A stretch of DNA of 64,000 bases from G963676655 sp963676655 (GTDB taxonomy: Bacteria; Verrucomicrobiota; Lentisphaeria; Victivallales; Victivallaceae), in assembly GCA_963676655.2 (NCBI GenBank), contig CAXXKX010000005.1:496001-560000 (forward strand), read 5' to 3'. Positions 32,921 through 41,388 of the stretch are shown one piece after another; positions within the stretch are counted from its first letter, which is position 1; every line of letters begins with the position of its first letter. A program made the translations under genes and the position numbers. The notes beneath the pieces were generated by a model, which searched no databases, was not told where the DNA came from, and saw only the letters and a program-made list of their open reading frames with translations.

Positions 32921-34350
32921 TTTACACAAGCCTTTATCTTTTTTAGTTCATCTGCTTCTGAACGTTCTTTATAAAAATGATCCAGCGGATAACAGCCGGA
33001 TACTAAACCATTACGCGGTGCTGAAGTACAATCGCCGAAAGTCCGGCAAATCAGCCGGCGGTCCAGAGCTTTACCCGCCAGAACATCGGCACACAATTCC
33101 GGATATGACAGAACCATTCGGCCGATACCGATAAAATCAGCCATGTTATTTTCGACGACATATTGTCCCACATTCGGCAGCCATTCCTGCAGGTAAGTAT
33201 AACCGCTGCCGACGAAAGCTATTTCCGGGAAACGACGTTTGACTTCCGCCACCGCTCCAATCTGGCGCGCCACACCGATCAACGGATCTTCCGGCGGCAG
33301 ATAGCCGTCACTTACCGGATAAAATGCCGGACGCTGGATATGCGGATTATAATAAGGACTGCCGACAGTGGTACAGATCATTTCAATTCCCAGAGACTTT
33401 GCCAGTTCGATAAACTTGATAGTCTCAGTCAAGTCGTAACCGTGACCGGTACCGTCGCCGCCGAAAGCGTATTTATACGGTCCCGGGTCCATTGGAACGC
33501 CCACGCCGTCATCGCCTTTCATGTACGGGACAAAATCAAATAAACTGAGACGGACGGAAATATCCAATCCGGGAACATTCTTTTCAATCCCTTCAACAAT
33601 CTCCCGGAAAAAACGGGTCCGGTTCTCAAACGAACCGCCGAACGGACCGGGACGATCATAAGCACTCAAAAATTCGTGTCCAAGATAACCGTGAGCATGT
33701 TTTATATCAACAAAATCGAATCCGGCCTGTTGCGCCAGTTTAGCCGCTTTGATGAAATGGGTTATTATATTTTCAACTTCTTCGTCCGAAACCACATTTT
33801 CCGGTCCATTGCCGAATTTTTTATCAAGCAAGGGATTACTGTAGGCTGTTACCGATTCAAGAACCGCATCATCATTAGGATGGGAATAGCGTCCGGAATG
33901 GGTGAGCTGCAAACCGACATAAAGGTCTTCGGCTGTACCATATTTTTCGACATGAGCGGCTACCATCTTTTCCCGGAGCGCAGCGATATTGGCGACAGAC
34001 TGTTCATTGATCATCATCTGACGAGTGTTGCTTTTACCGCTTGGCATTACCGCCGCGGCCTCACAACCGAAAAGCAGTTTGGCCCCACTCTGTCCGAAAC
34101 GAATCCAGCGACGTTCGGTCAGTTCTCCCGGTGAACCGTCAGGAAGACAATCCCAGCCTTCCATCGGGAGAATGCACCAGCGGTTTCCGATAACGGTATC
34201 CTTGTATTTATAAGGACTCCCCAAAGGGGAATCGCTGCCGGAAGCAACAATCGGAGCCAATCCCAGATCTATATCTAATTCTTTTGCATAAGAGGTGAAT
34301 TCTTCCGCATTTTTCAGTGAAGCCATTTTTTTGTACTGATTACTTGACAT
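32905..34350 (-). CDS. NADH:flavin oxidoreductase (old yellow enzyme family)
   Basis: Start at ATG 34350 with GGAG 6 nt upstream; ATG 34362 is also possible. About 480 residues. The TIM-barrel with FMN-binding features shows QLTHSGRYSHP, FDFVDIKHAHGYLGHEFLSAYDRPGPFGGSFENRTRFFREI, VRLSLFDFVPY and VGSGYTYLQEWLPNV. The C-terminal CVKCQKK is a remnant of the Cys-rich Fe-S part seen in the 2,4-dienoyl-CoA reductase subgroup. Probably reduces enones in the catabolic pathway of its neighbours. Confidence 0.88.
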   Translation of the reverse strand: MSSNQYKKMASLKNAEEFTSYAKELDIDLGLAPIVASGSDSPLGSPYKYKDTVIGNRWCILPMEGWDCLPDGSPGELTERRWIRFGQSGAKLLFGCEAAAVMPSGKSNTRQMMINEQSVANIAALREKMVAAHVEKYGTAEDLYVGLQLTHSGRYSHPNDDAVLESVTAYSNPLLDKKFGNGPENVVSDEEVENIITHFIKAAKLAQQAGFDFVDIKHAHGYLGHEFLSAYDRPGPFGGSFENRTRFFREIVEGIEKNVPGLDISVRLSLFDFVPYMKGDDGVGVPMDPGPYKYAFGGDGTGHGYDLTETIKFIELAKSLGIEMICTTVGSPYYNPHIQRPAFYPVSDGYLPPEDPLIGVARQIGAVAEVKRRFPEIAFVGSGYTYLQEWLPNVGQYVVENNMADFIGIGRMVLSYPELCADVLAGKALDRRLICRTFGDCTSAPRNGLVSGCYPLDHFYKERSEADELKKIKACVKCQKK

Positions 34351-34390
34351 GTAACACTCCATTTTTCCTTGAGTTATTGTTTTTGTAAAA

Positions 34391-34479
34391 AATATACACT
34401 CAAAGAATATTTTTTCAAATGCGAAAAATAAATAACCCCACTAACAAAGGGTAATAAATTACTCTGATATCACCGGTGA
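34391..34479 (-). promoter_or_regulatory. Promoter and palindrome upstream of the OYE operon
   Basis: On the minus strand TTGAAA (34418-34413), a 16-nt spacer and TATATT (34396-34391) make a moderate sigma70 promoter. A perfect 10-bp palindrome TCACCGGTGA lies 50 nt upstream (34470-34479) and could bind a dimeric regulator. Confidence 0.5.
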
Positions 34480-34575
34480 ATTATACTTTATACATTTGAA
34501 ATTTAAAACTTCTTCACGCATATAGTATAACCGGAAAAGACAAAACAGAAGGAACGGACGTGATGAAAAAAGAGA

Positions 34576-35115
34576 TTACCAGGCTTCAGTGATCGCTACC
34601 ACGATCTTTTTGCTCATATCATATCCGGCCTGCTGAATACCGTATCTGCGATTGGTCGACGGATCGGCCTGAACTTGATAAAAAGCCGAGCCTTGAACCT
34701 TGCGTAGAGGAATCAAAGGTTCTTTGCGCCCCGGGATAATAACTGTATATTCAGCGCTGACTATAACTCGCCACTCGCCAGTCCGGTAATCGTCATTATC
34801 GGAACCCTTGCTGCCGCTATCGCTTCTGACGACTTGATTAACTTTCACCTGAGTAACCCGGCAATAGAGAATGCAATCGGCCTCCGACATGTCCTTAAGT
34901 TTCAGAGAACCATCAACCGTAAAAGCCTCGCAGAGCATGCCGCGAATCAGGGCGGCTGCATTATAGGTTACTGTATCATTCGTAACCGGGGCAACCGCGA
35001 TGCTCTTGATCTGCGGGTGCATCAAAGAAGTTCCTATTCTATATCCGCAACCGGATAATGCGACAACAGCGGACAGCGAAAGGATTTGTAAGGCTCTTTT
35101 AAAATTGAATGTCAT
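34576..35115 (-). CDS. lptE: LPS-assembly lipoprotein LptE-like
   Basis: 179 residues. Lipobox LSGC with Cys23 follows an N-terminal hydrophobic segment, then SIAVAPVTNDTVTYNAAALIRGMLCEAF and a beta-rich part (CRVTQVKVNQV, RVIVSAEYTVIIPG). This is the LptE/RlpB layout: an outer-membrane lipoprotein that plugs the LptD barrel during LPS transport. The neighbours kpsF (Kdo synthesis) and a BamD-like gene support the outer-membrane role. Symbol given by similarity, not proven. Confidence 0.75.
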   Translation of the reverse strand: MTFNFKRALQILSLSAVVALSGCGYRIGTSLMHPQIKSIAVAPVTNDTVTYNAAALIRGMLCEAFTVDGSLKLKDMSEADCILYCRVTQVKVNQVVRSDSGSKGSDNDDYRTGEWRVIVSAEYTVIIPGRKEPLIPLRKVQGSAFYQVQADPSTNRRYGIQQAGYDMSKKIVVAITEAW

Positions 35116-35148
35116 ATCGGGGTATTCCTTGAAAATTAAGTTGTCAGA

Positions 35149-36291
35149 TCACAATTCGTCATCAACCGGTTTCCGAAGTTTCTCCGCCCTCTCTTTGGCA
35201 ACCGAATTTTTGGTTCCAAAATCGATATGGCGAATCGGCCGCAACCATTTTCCGTCGCTGTTTTCCGGCACAATCATAATCGGCTCATATTCCTCCGGCA
35301 TCTTAACCATTTGGTATCCCTGAACCCGGGGCTCAACCTCCGGACGGAAGCCGGTAGGACGATATTCCTTATCCAGCTTCACCAGCAGTTCCTCACAAGC
35401 CTGTTCAGAGGTTGTCCCGGAATATTTGGTCAGAACCGTGTTCAAGTAACGGGTGGCCGGAGGAGTATTGCCGACCCGGCTGTAATAACGAGCCATCCCC
35501 AAATACCGTTTGGCGGCAATATCCCGGGTTTTCAATAAACATTTCCGGGCCCATTCAACTTCCTGGGACTTCGGATATTTTTTAATGTATTCATCAAGCA
35601 CTTTGGTTGCTTCAGCGTTGTATTTGCCGTCGCCGTCCCCCTTCTGGGCCAACTGGTACAAAGCGCCGCCAAGTTCCAAATAAGCATAGCGTGTCGATTC
35701 GGATTCAGGAAAGTTATGGATTATCGTTCGCAGAACTTTCAGAGCATCGGAGGTTTTATTATTCTCGATATAAAGAAAAGACAATCTCAACATCGCCTGA
35801 GGCGTTCTTTTCCCGAAAGGAATCCGTTTAATAACCTGCTGATAGACTTTTATGGTCCGGTCAGGTTCGGTCAGCCAGGGAATCCAGCGAAAAGACCAGA
35901 AAGCAGGGTCCCGATGTCCGGCAAAAAACGCATCCGCGATCTGGAACTCACGATCAACCGCTTTACTGAAATCAACATATGAAGGATACCGGGCAAGCAG
36001 TTTTTCAATACAGTTGAATTCTTTCCAGTAAAGTTTGGCATGTCTGTAACTGATAGCCGCTTCTTTAACACACGCCGCTTTCAGTTTTGTAGAATCAGCC
36101 AGCAGTTCGGCATCCATGAATTTATCACCGGCCGATTTGTATTTCCGGGCTTTGTATTCCTCAGACGCATTTTTGAACTCCTCATTCGCATCGGCGTCAC
36201 TTGCTGACAATCGCGGAACAAAGACCAGCAGTGAGAACATGGTCAACAGGGAAAAAACTTTACTGAGTTCTACAAAATAGTTTTTTATCAT
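35149..36291 (-). CDS. BamD-like TPR outer-membrane protein
   Basis: 380 residues with an N-terminal signal-like hydrophobic segment (about 5-30). Tetratricopeptide repeats run through most of the protein (EEFKNASEEYKARKYKSAGDKFMDA, RTPQAMLRLSFLYIENNKTSDALKVL, SRYAYLELGGALYQLAQKGDG). This organisation fits BamD or related TPR assembly proteins. There is no clear lipobox Cys at the expected spot, so it may be periplasmic. It lies 33 nt from lptE, consistent with an envelope role. Confidence 0.65.
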   Translation of the reverse strand: MIKNYFVELSKVFSLLTMFSLLVFVPRLSASDADANEEFKNASEEYKARKYKSAGDKFMDAELLADSTKLKAACVKEAAISYRHAKLYWKEFNCIEKLLARYPSYVDFSKAVDREFQIADAFFAGHRDPAFWSFRWIPWLTEPDRTIKVYQQVIKRIPFGKRTPQAMLRLSFLYIENNKTSDALKVLRTIIHNFPESESTRYAYLELGGALYQLAQKGDGDGKYNAEATKVLDEYIKKYPKSQEVEWARKCLLKTRDIAAKRYLGMARYYSRVGNTPPATRYLNTVLTKYSGTTSEQACEELLVKLDKEYRPTGFRPEVEPRVQGYQMVKMPEEYEPIMIVPENSDGKWLRPIRHIDFGTKNSVAKERAEKLRKPVDDEL

Positions 36292-36464
36292 GCCATTCTT
36301 ATCGGTTGTTTATTGTTACATTTTGCTTGTATTTTAGTTCATACCAGGAAAATTCAAAACATATATAATATGCCTTGCCCTCATAATTCGTTTAATTTAA
36401 CTCACTTTCAGGGAAAATCAAAATATATATTTGTAAAAAAAAAGAAACTTTCACGAATTCAGGT

Positions 36465-37436
36465 TTACATTAATTTCAAACCGGGCAGATCCTGAACGTC
36501 GATCAAACCAACAACCCGGTCATCCCGGTCAACCGCAACAACGTCGTTGATCTTTTTCTTTTCAATTAATTTTAAGACTTCAACCGCCAGTTCATCCTCC
36601 CTGACCCGGGACGGATTCGGCGTCATTACTTCACCAATCGGCTGATTGATTACTTCAACCGATTTCTCAATGTGCCGACGAAAATCCCCGTCAGTAAAAA
36701 TCCCCAAGAGCTTATTGTCCGCGTCCACAATTATCGCCGAACCGCAGCGTGCTTTGGTCATTTTAAGCAAAGAAGCCTTGACCGTGCAATCCGGAGGAAC
36801 CGCGACAATCGCGTCACCGCTGCGCATTATTTCTTTAACCAGCAGAGTAACTGACCGGCCAATCGCGCCGCCGGGATGGAATCTGCCGTAATCCTCTTTG
36901 GTAAAACCGTGCAGACGCAGCAGGACAATCGCCAGGGCATCCCCCAGTGCCAGCAGAGCCGTTGTCGTTGCCGTCGGGGCAAGGTTAAAAGGACAGGCTT
37001 CACGCGGGACCGCCATATTCAGCGTCAGATCACAAAACCCGGCCAGTTGAGAATTTGAATCGCCGGTAATCGCGACCATAAAAACCCCTAATCGTTTGGC
37101 TCCGGGCAGCACCGCCAGCAATTCGTCGGTTTCGCCGCTGTAACTGATTGCCATCAGCATATCTTTCTGACATATTACACCGAGGTCACCGTGCAGCGCT
37201 TCGACCGGATGGACAAAGATAGCGGTAGATCCGACACTGGACAGCGTCGCGGCTATTTTCTGAGCAATATAACCGCTTTTACCAATCCCGGTAAGCACCA
37301 GTTTACCGCCTTCGTTCAATATCTCATGACATTTTTCCGCCAGAGCGATGAATTCATCCCCAAGGTTATTGCGCAAATGGGTCAGCGCTTCAATCTCAAT
37401 ATCAAAAACTTCTCTGGCCGTCGCAAGTGAGTCCAT
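36465..37436 (-). CDS. kpsF: Arabinose-5-phosphate isomerase KpsF/GutQ type
   Basis: 323 residues. The SIS domain covers about 30-190 (LVLTGIGKSGYIAQKIAATLSSVGSTAIFVHP, ISYSGETDELL). Two CBS domains follow (about 205-323: MRSGDAIVAVPPDC, MTPNPSRVRED, KINDVVAVDRDDRVVGLIDVQDL). It interconverts ribulose 5-phosphate and arabinose 5-phosphate, the first step of Kdo synthesis for LPS. The neighbouring hisG begins 18 nt upstream in transcription direction. Confidence 0.93.
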   Translation of the reverse strand: MDSLATAREVFDIEIEALTHLRNNLGDEFIALAEKCHEILNEGGKLVLTGIGKSGYIAQKIAATLSSVGSTAIFVHPVEALHGDLGVICQKDMLMAISYSGETDELLAVLPGAKRLGVFMVAITGDSNSQLAGFCDLTLNMAVPREACPFNLAPTATTTALLALGDALAIVLLRLHGFTKEDYGRFHPGGAIGRSVTLLVKEIMRSGDAIVAVPPDCTVKASLLKMTKARCGSAIIVDADNKLLGIFTDGDFRRHIEKSVEVINQPIGEVMTPNPSRVREDELAVEVLKLIEKKKINDVVAVDRDDRVVGLIDVQDLPGLKLM

Positions 37437-37454
37437 TTTGATTTAAATCCTCAA

Positions 37455-38306
37455 TTAAATTCTACAGGTTCTGATGTCGGTAACAATAATTCCCCGAGCT
37501 CCGATAGCCTGCAAAGCATCCATCGCATTATTGATGTCTTTACGGGTTATCATCGATTTTACCGCTGCCCAGTCCGGATTGTTCAACGGGGAGATCGTCG
37601 GCGACTCAATCCCCGGCGTGATCGCACAGGCTTCCTTAAGAACCGCACGCGGAATATCATATTCAATCATTGCGTAGGACCGCGCCACCAGAATTCCCTT
37701 GAGACGTTTCAACAGAGTATCCACTTCAGCCCGGTTCACGACCTCTTTATCGTCTCCGGCAATCAAAACCGCTTCAGAACTCATTACCGGTTTGCCGACA
37801 GTTTCGAGACCGGCCTCGCGTAGAGTGCGCCCGGATTCAACCACATCAGCTATTGCATCGGCAACTCCGAGTTTGATCGAAACCTCAATTGCGCCATCAA
37901 GTCGAACGACTTTCGCGTCAATCCCGCGTTTTGCCAGATCGCTTTTGACAACCTCAGGGTAAGACGTGGCAATACGCAGTCCGTCAAATTTATCCGGGGT
38001 CAAACCGCTGCCCTGCGGCGTGGCGTAATAAAAATCGGAACGCCCGAAATTAAGCCCGAGAATTTCACTAACCCTGGCACAACTGTCGAGCGCCAGGTCG
38101 CGACCGGTTATTCCCAGGTCGAGTACACCATTACCAACGTAAACCGCGATGTCCCGTGGACGCAGAAAAATAAATTCAATATCATTAACCTTGTCGGCCA
38201 CGATCAGCTCACGTCCACCGCGCCGACAATTATAGCCGGCTTCCTTGAGGATCTCCACCGCGCCTTCCGATAAAGCACCTTTATTCGGTACTGCAATTTT
38301 TAACAT
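37455..38306 (-). CDS. hisG: ATP phosphoribosyltransferase, long form
   Basis: 283 residues. IAVPNKGALSEGAVEILKEAGY at the start, DLGITGRDL and the YPEVVKSDLAKRGIDAKVVRLDGAIEVSIKLGVADAIADVVESG block are HisG signatures. The length and the C-terminal domain (about 205-283: NPDWAAVKSMITRKDINNAMDALQAIGARGIIVTDI) mark the long, self-regulated form with allosteric histidine binding. It catalyses the first step of histidine synthesis from ATP and PRPP. hisE follows downstream in the same direction only after a 94-nt repeat-containing gap. Confidence 0.95.
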   Translation of the reverse strand: MLKIAVPNKGALSEGAVEILKEAGYNCRRGGRELIVADKVNDIEFIFLRPRDIAVYVGNGVLDLGITGRDLALDSCARVSEILGLNFGRSDFYYATPQGSGLTPDKFDGLRIATSYPEVVKSDLAKRGIDAKVVRLDGAIEVSIKLGVADAIADVVESGRTLREAGLETVGKPVMSSEAVLIAGDDKEVVNRAEVDTLLKRLKGILVARSYAMIEYDIPRAVLKEACAITPGIESPTISPLNNPDWAAVKSMITRKDINNAMDALQAIGARGIIVTDIRTCRI

Positions 38307-38334
38307 TGTTCATCCCATTATTTAGTTTACAGTT

Positions 38335-38400
38335 TATAGTTTACAGTTGCCAGCAACAAAGACTCACCATTCACCACCTTCAACCTTCAACCTTCAACTA
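38335..38400 (+). repeat. Intergenic degenerate repeats between hisG and hisE
   Basis: TTTACAGTTTATAGTTTACAGTT-like units and a following TTCAACCTTCAACCTTCAAC array (about 38378-38399). The CAACCTT unit recurs near 890 in the prophage. They separate hisG from hisE. Confidence 0.6.
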
Positions 38401-38667
38401 TTATAAGTATTTATAGACATCTTCAAGATCAAGATCGCACGCCAGCATCATCACCTGCAAATGATAAAGCAGTTGGGAAATTTCCTCGGCGGTTTTTTCA
38501 CGGCCCTCATATTCAGCGGCCATCCACACCTCGCCGGCCTCTTCTATGATCTTCTTGCCGATCGCGTGTTTCCCGGCTGCCAGTGCTTTGACCGTTCCCG
38601 AATTCGGGTCCTTTGTCGCGGCTTTACTTTGCAGTTCGGCAAACAATTCTTCAAAACTCTTCATCAT
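38401..38667 (-). CDS. hisE: Phosphoribosyl-ATP diphosphatase
   Basis: 88 residues. The sequence ALAAGKHAIGKKIIEEAGEVWMAAEYEGREKTAEEISQLLYHLQVMMLA holds the EEAGE and E-x-D-type acidic metal-binding motifs of the MazG-like HisE family, and the length is normal for a stand-alone HisE. It hydrolyses phosphoribosyl-ATP to phosphoribosyl-AMP, step two of histidine synthesis. The next HisI step is not in this stretch. Confidence 0.92.
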   Translation of the reverse strand: MMKSFEELFAELQSKAATKDPNSGTVKALAAGKHAIGKKIIEEAGEVWMAAEYEGREKTAEEISQLLYHLQVMMLACDLDLEDVYKYL

Positions 38668-38678
38668 ATTCCTGACTG

Positions 38679-39722
38679 TTACTTGTTCTTTTTTATCTGA
38701 TTTTTTAATATTCTTACTTTAATGGTCGAAGGGAAGATACTCTTTACCGTTATGCCGGGAGCGGTCAACCAGCATTCACAGGTCACGTTGTACGACCCCG
38801 GCTCCTCCAACCCTGACAAATCGACATATGGTTTAATCTTCGAGCTATCCAATTCCGCAATCTTACCTTTCGGCCCGTTCACCGTAATATCCACATTCGG
38901 AGTACTCAACATTTCAACCTTGAGACCGGCAGCATCGGCCGCGTTAAGCCGGCGAACCGGAACCGAATGAAATACCCGGGTGACAAACTCGCGTTTGACC
39001 GAAACCATTGCCGCCACTTTATCAGGGTCAACCGTGACCCGCTTTGGAGTCAATAATCCAACCTCGTACTCAAAACTTTCAACCGTTGTATCATCCAACG
39101 GAATCGGCTCGGTCTGAATTGACTCCAGGTTCCGCACCTGACTGACCGGTCCGGTTATCCAAACTTTATCCGGAGTAAACTTAACACCGGAGACAGTAAA
39201 GTCGCCCGGCAGTTTATTCAACGAATTGAACTGCGGCCTGATTCCAACCCGGCGGCGCTCTTTACGCTCCAACGTCAAACCTTCCGTCGACGTCCGGACT
39301 TCCAGCACCTTGATCATATGCGGACTCCGTACATCCTGAGGAGATATTCGCAAGGGATATTGGGAATCCGGAATAAACTCACTTTCCTTGACCGTAATTT
39401 TTACTTTAAAATCGCTTGGAGAAAGCTCTTTTATTCTACGTTGACTACCGCGAACCATAACCGTAACCGTCGGATTTTGGGCACTGATATTGATCAGATC
39501 ATTCGGAATTTCTATCTTAACCGGAATCCCGGAGATACTGCGTTCCGCCCCCAACTGGGTGATCTGGACCGTATAATAGACCAGCAGCGCAAAAAACAAC
39601 GCGATCAGTTTACGCCAGAAATCCTTGCGAATTATTCCGGGCATCCAGTTGAAATGGTGCCTGGGAGGGCTTTCCTTCTGGCTGTTATTTGTTGATGTAT
39701 CTAATAAAGGATCTGCTGACAT
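38679..39722 (-). CDS. YbbR-like protein (CdaR), c-di-AMP cyclase partner
   Basis: ATG 39722 has GAGGG 5 nt upstream, better than the in-frame ATG at 39734. About 347 residues. One N-terminal transmembrane segment (about 33-52: LIALFFALLVYYTVQ), then four repeated YbbR-like beta domains with VTVMVRGSQRRIKEL, VWITGPVSQVRNLESI and VDITVNGPKGKIAELDSSKI. YbbR/CdaR proteins sit outside the membrane and modulate the adjacent diadenylate cyclase. The stop of cdaA overlaps this gene's upstream region. Confidence 0.88.
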   Translation of the reverse strand: MSADPLLDTSTNNSQKESPPRHHFNWMPGIIRKDFWRKLIALFFALLVYYTVQITQLGAERSISGIPVKIEIPNDLINISAQNPTVTVMVRGSQRRIKELSPSDFKVKITVKESEFIPDSQYPLRISPQDVRSPHMIKVLEVRTSTEGLTLERKERRRVGIRPQFNSLNKLPGDFTVSGVKFTPDKVWITGPVSQVRNLESIQTEPIPLDDTTVESFEYEVGLLTPKRVTVDPDKVAAMVSVKREFVTRVFHSVPVRRLNAADAAGLKVEMLSTPNVDITVNGPKGKIAELDSSKIKPYVDLSGLEEPGSYNVTCECWLTAPGITVKSIFPSTIKVRILKNQIKKNK

Positions 39723-39723
39723 T

Positions 39724-40533
39724 TTATCCCTCATCCAAACTGCCGAATATATCTTTTATGCTGTCATCTTCCCGGGATATAACCAGGGAAACCAGATAGC
39801 GACGCAACTTTCCGGCCTGAATGTTGCGTCTGATACTACCCTGACAGGCAATGCTTATAATTCCGGTTTCTTCCGAAACAACCACCGCCACCGCATCGGT
39901 TTCCTCTGAAATTCCGACTGCGGCACGATGCCGGGTGCCGACATTACGCAAAAGATCCTCATTGCGCGACAACGGCAGAATACAACGGGCGGCAACGATC
40001 CGGCCGTCCCTAACAATGATTGCGCCGTCATGCAGCGGAGATTTCGGATAGAAGATTGATTCCAGCAGAAATGAATCCAAACGGCAGTCAAGCTTAACCG
40101 AATCCTCGACAATCGCCCGCATGCCGATCTTGCGTTCAAACACGATAAGCGCGCCGATTTTCTGACGTGACATATTAAGCACCGCGCTGACAACTTCGAC
40201 TATCGCCTCTTCCCGGCGGCTGCGGTGCTGGAACATCAGCGGACTGCCAAGCTGCGCGAACGCCCGCCGCAATTCAGGCTGAAATATGACGATAAGGGAA
40301 ATGGCGAAGATCGTCCAGAATCCTTTCAGCATCCAGGCGATAACTTCAAATTTCAACGCCACCGACCCGACCGTCATCAAAATCAGAATCAGAATCAAAC
40401 CGGCCAGAATATTAACTCCACGCGTGCCGCGCATGTAATAAAGGCTGATATATATAAGCAGGGTAAGCAGCAATATTTCGACCGTGGGCCGCAAGTAAGT
40501 CACTACAAAATCCCAAATCCCGGGCCAATCCAT
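39724..40533 (-). CDS. cdaA: Diadenylate cyclase CdaA
   Basis: 269 residues. Three N-terminal transmembrane helices (about 15-35, 40-60, 65-85) are followed by the DAC domain (DGA at 169-171, GTRHRAA with RHR at 201-203). It makes c-di-AMP from two ATP. The following ybbR gene encodes its usual partner. It is transcribed with folP and gyrA upstream in the same direction. Confidence 0.95.
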   Translation of the reverse strand: MDWPGIWDFVVTYLRPTVEILLLTLLIYISLYYMRGTRGVNILAGLILILILMTVGSVALKFEVIAWMLKGFWTIFAISLIVIFQPELRRAFAQLGSPLMFQHRSRREEAIVEVVSAVLNMSRQKIGALIVFERKIGMRAIVEDSVKLDCRLDSFLLESIFYPKSPLHDGAIIVRDGRIVAARCILPLSRNEDLLRNVGTRHRAAVGISEETDAVAVVVSEETGIISIACQGSIRRNIQAGKLRRYLVSLVISREDDSIKDIFGSLDEG

Positions 40534-40554
40534 GTTATTTCTCCACTTGCCTGG

Positions 40555-41388
40555 TTAACCGGCGCCGCAACACCGTTCAAAAATATTCACCACCTGGTAC
40601 ATCTCTTTCACATCATGCACCCGGATAATATCAACATTCCGCCAGGCCAGATAAGCCACGGCTCCGGCGGTCCCCCATATTCGCTCTTTCGGTTCGACAA
40701 TATCCAGCATCTTACCAATGAACGACTTCCGGGACGGCCCAACCAACACCTCATAACCGGTTGCCTTAAACAGGTCAATCCCGTTCAGCAACGCGAAATT
40801 CTGTTCCACCGTTTTAGAGAACCCGATGCCGGGATCAATAATTATATTCTCACGTTTAACACCGGCGGAAATCGCTTTATCCGCCGCGTCAGTAAGAAAA
40901 CTTACAACTTCTTCAACCACATCATCATATTGCAAATTTTCCGGCGACTGCATATTTTCCGGCGTACCGCGCATGTGCATCAGCACCAGCTTTGCACCGT
41001 AGCGGGCCGCCAAATCAGCCATATCCGGACTGTACTGCAAACCGCTGACGTCGTTAACAATATCAGCCCCGGCAGCCAAGGCCGCTTCCGCCACGCCGGA
41101 TTTCCGGGTGTCAACGCTGATAATACAATCAGGAGCCGACTTTTTCAAGCCGGCAATCACCGGAACGACCCTGGCACTTTCCTCTTCAACGGAAAGCTCG
41201 TCCGCTCCGGGCCGGGTTGACTCACCACCGATATCAATAATCTCCGCACCATCGGTCAGCAACTGCAACGCATGTTCAATTGCGTTTTCAGGTCGAAAGA
41301 ATTCTCCGCCGTCGCTGAAGGAGTCAGGCGTCACATTGACGATCCCCATCAGGCGACAGCCTCGGAGTTTTTTATTCTTCGTCGTCAT
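40555..41388 (-). CDS. folP: Dihydropteroate synthase
   Basis: The chosen start is ATG 41388, 277 residues, overlapping the gyrA stop by 17 nt. Longer in-frame starts run inside gyrA, and a later ATG at 41349 would begin directly at the first strand. NVTPDSFSDGG (about 18-28), DIGGESTRPGA (52-62), VGPSRKSFIG and RVHDV near the end are the DHPS signatures. It condenses pterin diphosphate with pABA in folate synthesis and is the sulfonamide target. Overlap with gyrA shows co-transcription. Confidence 0.92.
   Translation of the reverse strand: MTTKNKKLRGCRLMGIVNVTPDSFSDGGEFFRPENAIEHALQLLTDGAEIIDIGGESTRPGADELSVEEESARVVPVIAGLKKSAPDCIISVDTRKSGVAEAALAAGADIVNDVSGLQYSPDMADLAARYGAKLVLMHMRGTPENMQSPENLQYDDVVEEVVSFLTDAADKAISAGVKRENIIIDPGIGFSKTVEQNFALLNGIDLFKATGYEVLVGPSRKSFIGKMLDIVEPKERIWGTAGAVAYLAWRNVDIIRVHDVKEMYQVVNIFERCCGAG

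Noticed and set aside
40225..41220. Long plus-strand open frame opposite cdaA and folP
   Set aside because: Antisense to two firmly identified genes and of low-complexity, basic composition.
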